From Verrucomicrobiota bacterium (lineage in GTDB: Bacteria > Verrucomicrobiota > Verrucomicrobiia > Chthoniobacterales > UBA10450): a stretch of DNA of 64,000 nt. Position 1 is the stretch's first letter. Each line of letters opens with the position of its first letter. Below are positions 63,042 through 64,000 of the stretch, piece after piece. Location of the stretch: positions 1-64,000 of the forward strand of contig QHPD01000104.1 of the NCBI GenBank assembly GCA_003218975.1, given 5' to 3'. Both the position numbers and the translations under genes were made by a program. Below the pieces are notes generated by a model. That model was not told where the DNA came from. It searched no databases and saw only the letters and a program-made list of their open reading frames with translations.

Positions 63042-64000
63042 TCGGGTTGCGGACCAAGTTCGCTAATCCGGCGAAGATCGGCATCGGCTTCGCTGGTCTT
63101 GCCAATTCGTCGTTCGCATTTTTCCCGTTCACGCAAAGCAAGGACCGTTTCGTGGATGTTGATCGAGCGCGTTTGCGATTGGATTGCAGCAGGAAAATCA
63201 GCGCGCTCGGCCTCGGCGATACCCCGGCAGAACCATTTGATTGGATCGTTCGGATCTAATTCAGTCGCCGTGCGCACCTGCGTTAGCGCCTCCTTCACGT
63301 TGCCGAGGTTATAGAAGCTGGTCGCAGCTTCGAAATGCGCGGCTGCGGATTTGTCATTGATTGCCAGTGCGGACTGGGGATCGGCGACCGCCAGCGTGAA
63401 CTGTTTCAAAGAGCGCAAAACACCGGCGCGCGCCACGAGCGCATCTACATTCTTCGGGTCTTGCGCAAGAAGCGCATCATCCGCGCCGAGCTCGCGCAAT
63501 GCTTGTTCGCTGACATGTCTGTCCTCCGCACGCGCGAGCTTGTCGCTTACTTGCAACTTTGCTGCGTCTTCCGTGCGACCGAGGTCCAGCAGGTCCTCGG
63601 CCGTTTGGATGCGGGCGCGCATTGATGCGGGCTGAAGTTTTAGCGCCCGCTCGGCGTCATCGAGCGCCAACAACGGCCGGCCGGCGAGAGTGAAAAGCCG
63701 CGCCCGATCGAGCAACAATGTGACGTCATTTGGTGATTTCCTGATCTGCGCGTCGAGCGCTTTGATGCGCGACAGGAACTGTTGCAATCGCTCGAACTGC
63801 GGCAGCCATTCTTTCACCTGCGGATCGGTGGGATCCATTTTGTTCGCCTTCGACATGTCGGCGTAAGCCGCATCCCATTTGTGCAGGCGGAGGAAAGCGC
63901 ATGCGCGCAAGACGCGACGCGCGGCCGAATCCTCCGCGGCGATTGCTTTCATCCGGTAAGCCAGGTGGTCTTCCCAACGCTCCTGCGCCGCGCACAATTC
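63038..64000 (-). CDS. TPR protein, 5' part beyond the window
   Basis: The frame is open to the right edge, so the start lies outside. The visible 320 residues are tetratricopeptide-like helical repeats: RLHKWDAAYADMSKANKMDP, LAGRPLLALDDAERALKLQP, LGNVKEALTQVRTATELDPN, ending LRRISELGPQPE. The stop overlaps the alpha-2-macroglobulin ATG (ATGA), so it is the coupled first visible gene of the operon. Probably an envelope or periplasmic adaptor. The leader cannot be seen. Confidence 0.85.
   Translation of the reverse strand, partial: ELCAAQERWEDHLAYRMKAIAAEDSAARRVLRACAFLRLHKWDAAYADMSKANKMDPTDPQVKEWLPQFERLQQFLSRIKALDAQIRKSPNDVTLLLDRARLFTLAGRPLLALDDAERALKLQPASMRARIQTAEDLLDLGRTEDAAKLQVSDKLARAEDRHVSEQALRELGADDALLAQDPKNVDALVARAGVLRSLKQFTLAVADPQSALAINDKSAAAHFEAATSFYNLGNVKEALTQVRTATELDPNDPIKWFCRGIAEAERADFPAAIQSQTRSINIHETVLALREREKCERRIGKTSEADADLRRISELGPQPE

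Noticed and set aside
62166-63314. 382-codon plus-strand frame spanning two minus-strand genes
   Set aside because: It is antisense to the alpha-2-macroglobulin and TPR genes and has no recognisable motif; long shadows are common in GC-rich DNA.

Overview
The window looks like a piece of a soil Verrucomicrobiota chromosome (Spartobacteria / Chthoniobacterales, Candidatus Udaeobacter-like). This is an inference. It rests on two very repetitive small-protein families that I associate with that group (called A and B below), on a verrucomicrobial mix of exported hypothetical proteins, a PEP-CTERM tail and an autotransporter, and on Gram-negative envelope genes (pbpC, alpha-2-macroglobulin). No rRNA, integrase, transposase or CRISPR array was seen.

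The window has two halves. From 1 to about 40 kb it is an accessory, decaying landscape. It starts with the 3'-truncated view of a sulfite-oxidase-like gene headed by a cupin, then a secreted beta-carbonic anhydrase. Next comes a tightly packed minus-strand block of five exported proteins (3.7-10.2 kb), built around a 1427-residue autotransporter with an Asp-box passenger and including an LprI-type protein. From 10.5 to 14.8 kb lies a graveyard of fused remnants: TPR, ECF sigma factor with two stops, PEP-CTERM tail, VOC, APC permease and the start of a secreted protein. An alpha-carbonic anhydrase sits intact among them. A second cupin then heads an M1 aminopeptidase (14.8-17.9 kb). From 18 to 40 kb there are scattered exported or lipid-anchored proteins, two leaderless metallopeptidases (one split by an in-frame TGA), a class III cyclase, zinc-ribbon proteins, a YadA-head/S74-chaperone protein and many broken genes.

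Through 1.5-36 kb run at least six copies of repeat A, all sense on plus, and about nine of repeat B, whose ORF is always on minus. They abut or invade broken genes. None was seen from 36 to 64 kb.

A tRNA-Arg / tRNA-His pair at 40.1-40.3 kb marks the change to an ordinary, compact region: a coiled-coil TPR protein, DUF2071, aconitase, DUF4153, peroxiredoxin, DUF456, RNase P RNA, a sensor kinase, a FemAB/GNAT-like protein, an overlapping SMR-like pair, an arginase-fold protein, a broken low-affinity iron permease, and a coupled TPR - alpha-2-macroglobulin - PBP1C operon that runs off the right end. The main candidates for something undescribed are the A/B repeat families with their uniform orientation, the five-gene autotransporter block, and the metallopeptidase fused to a bacterial tandem-repeat module.
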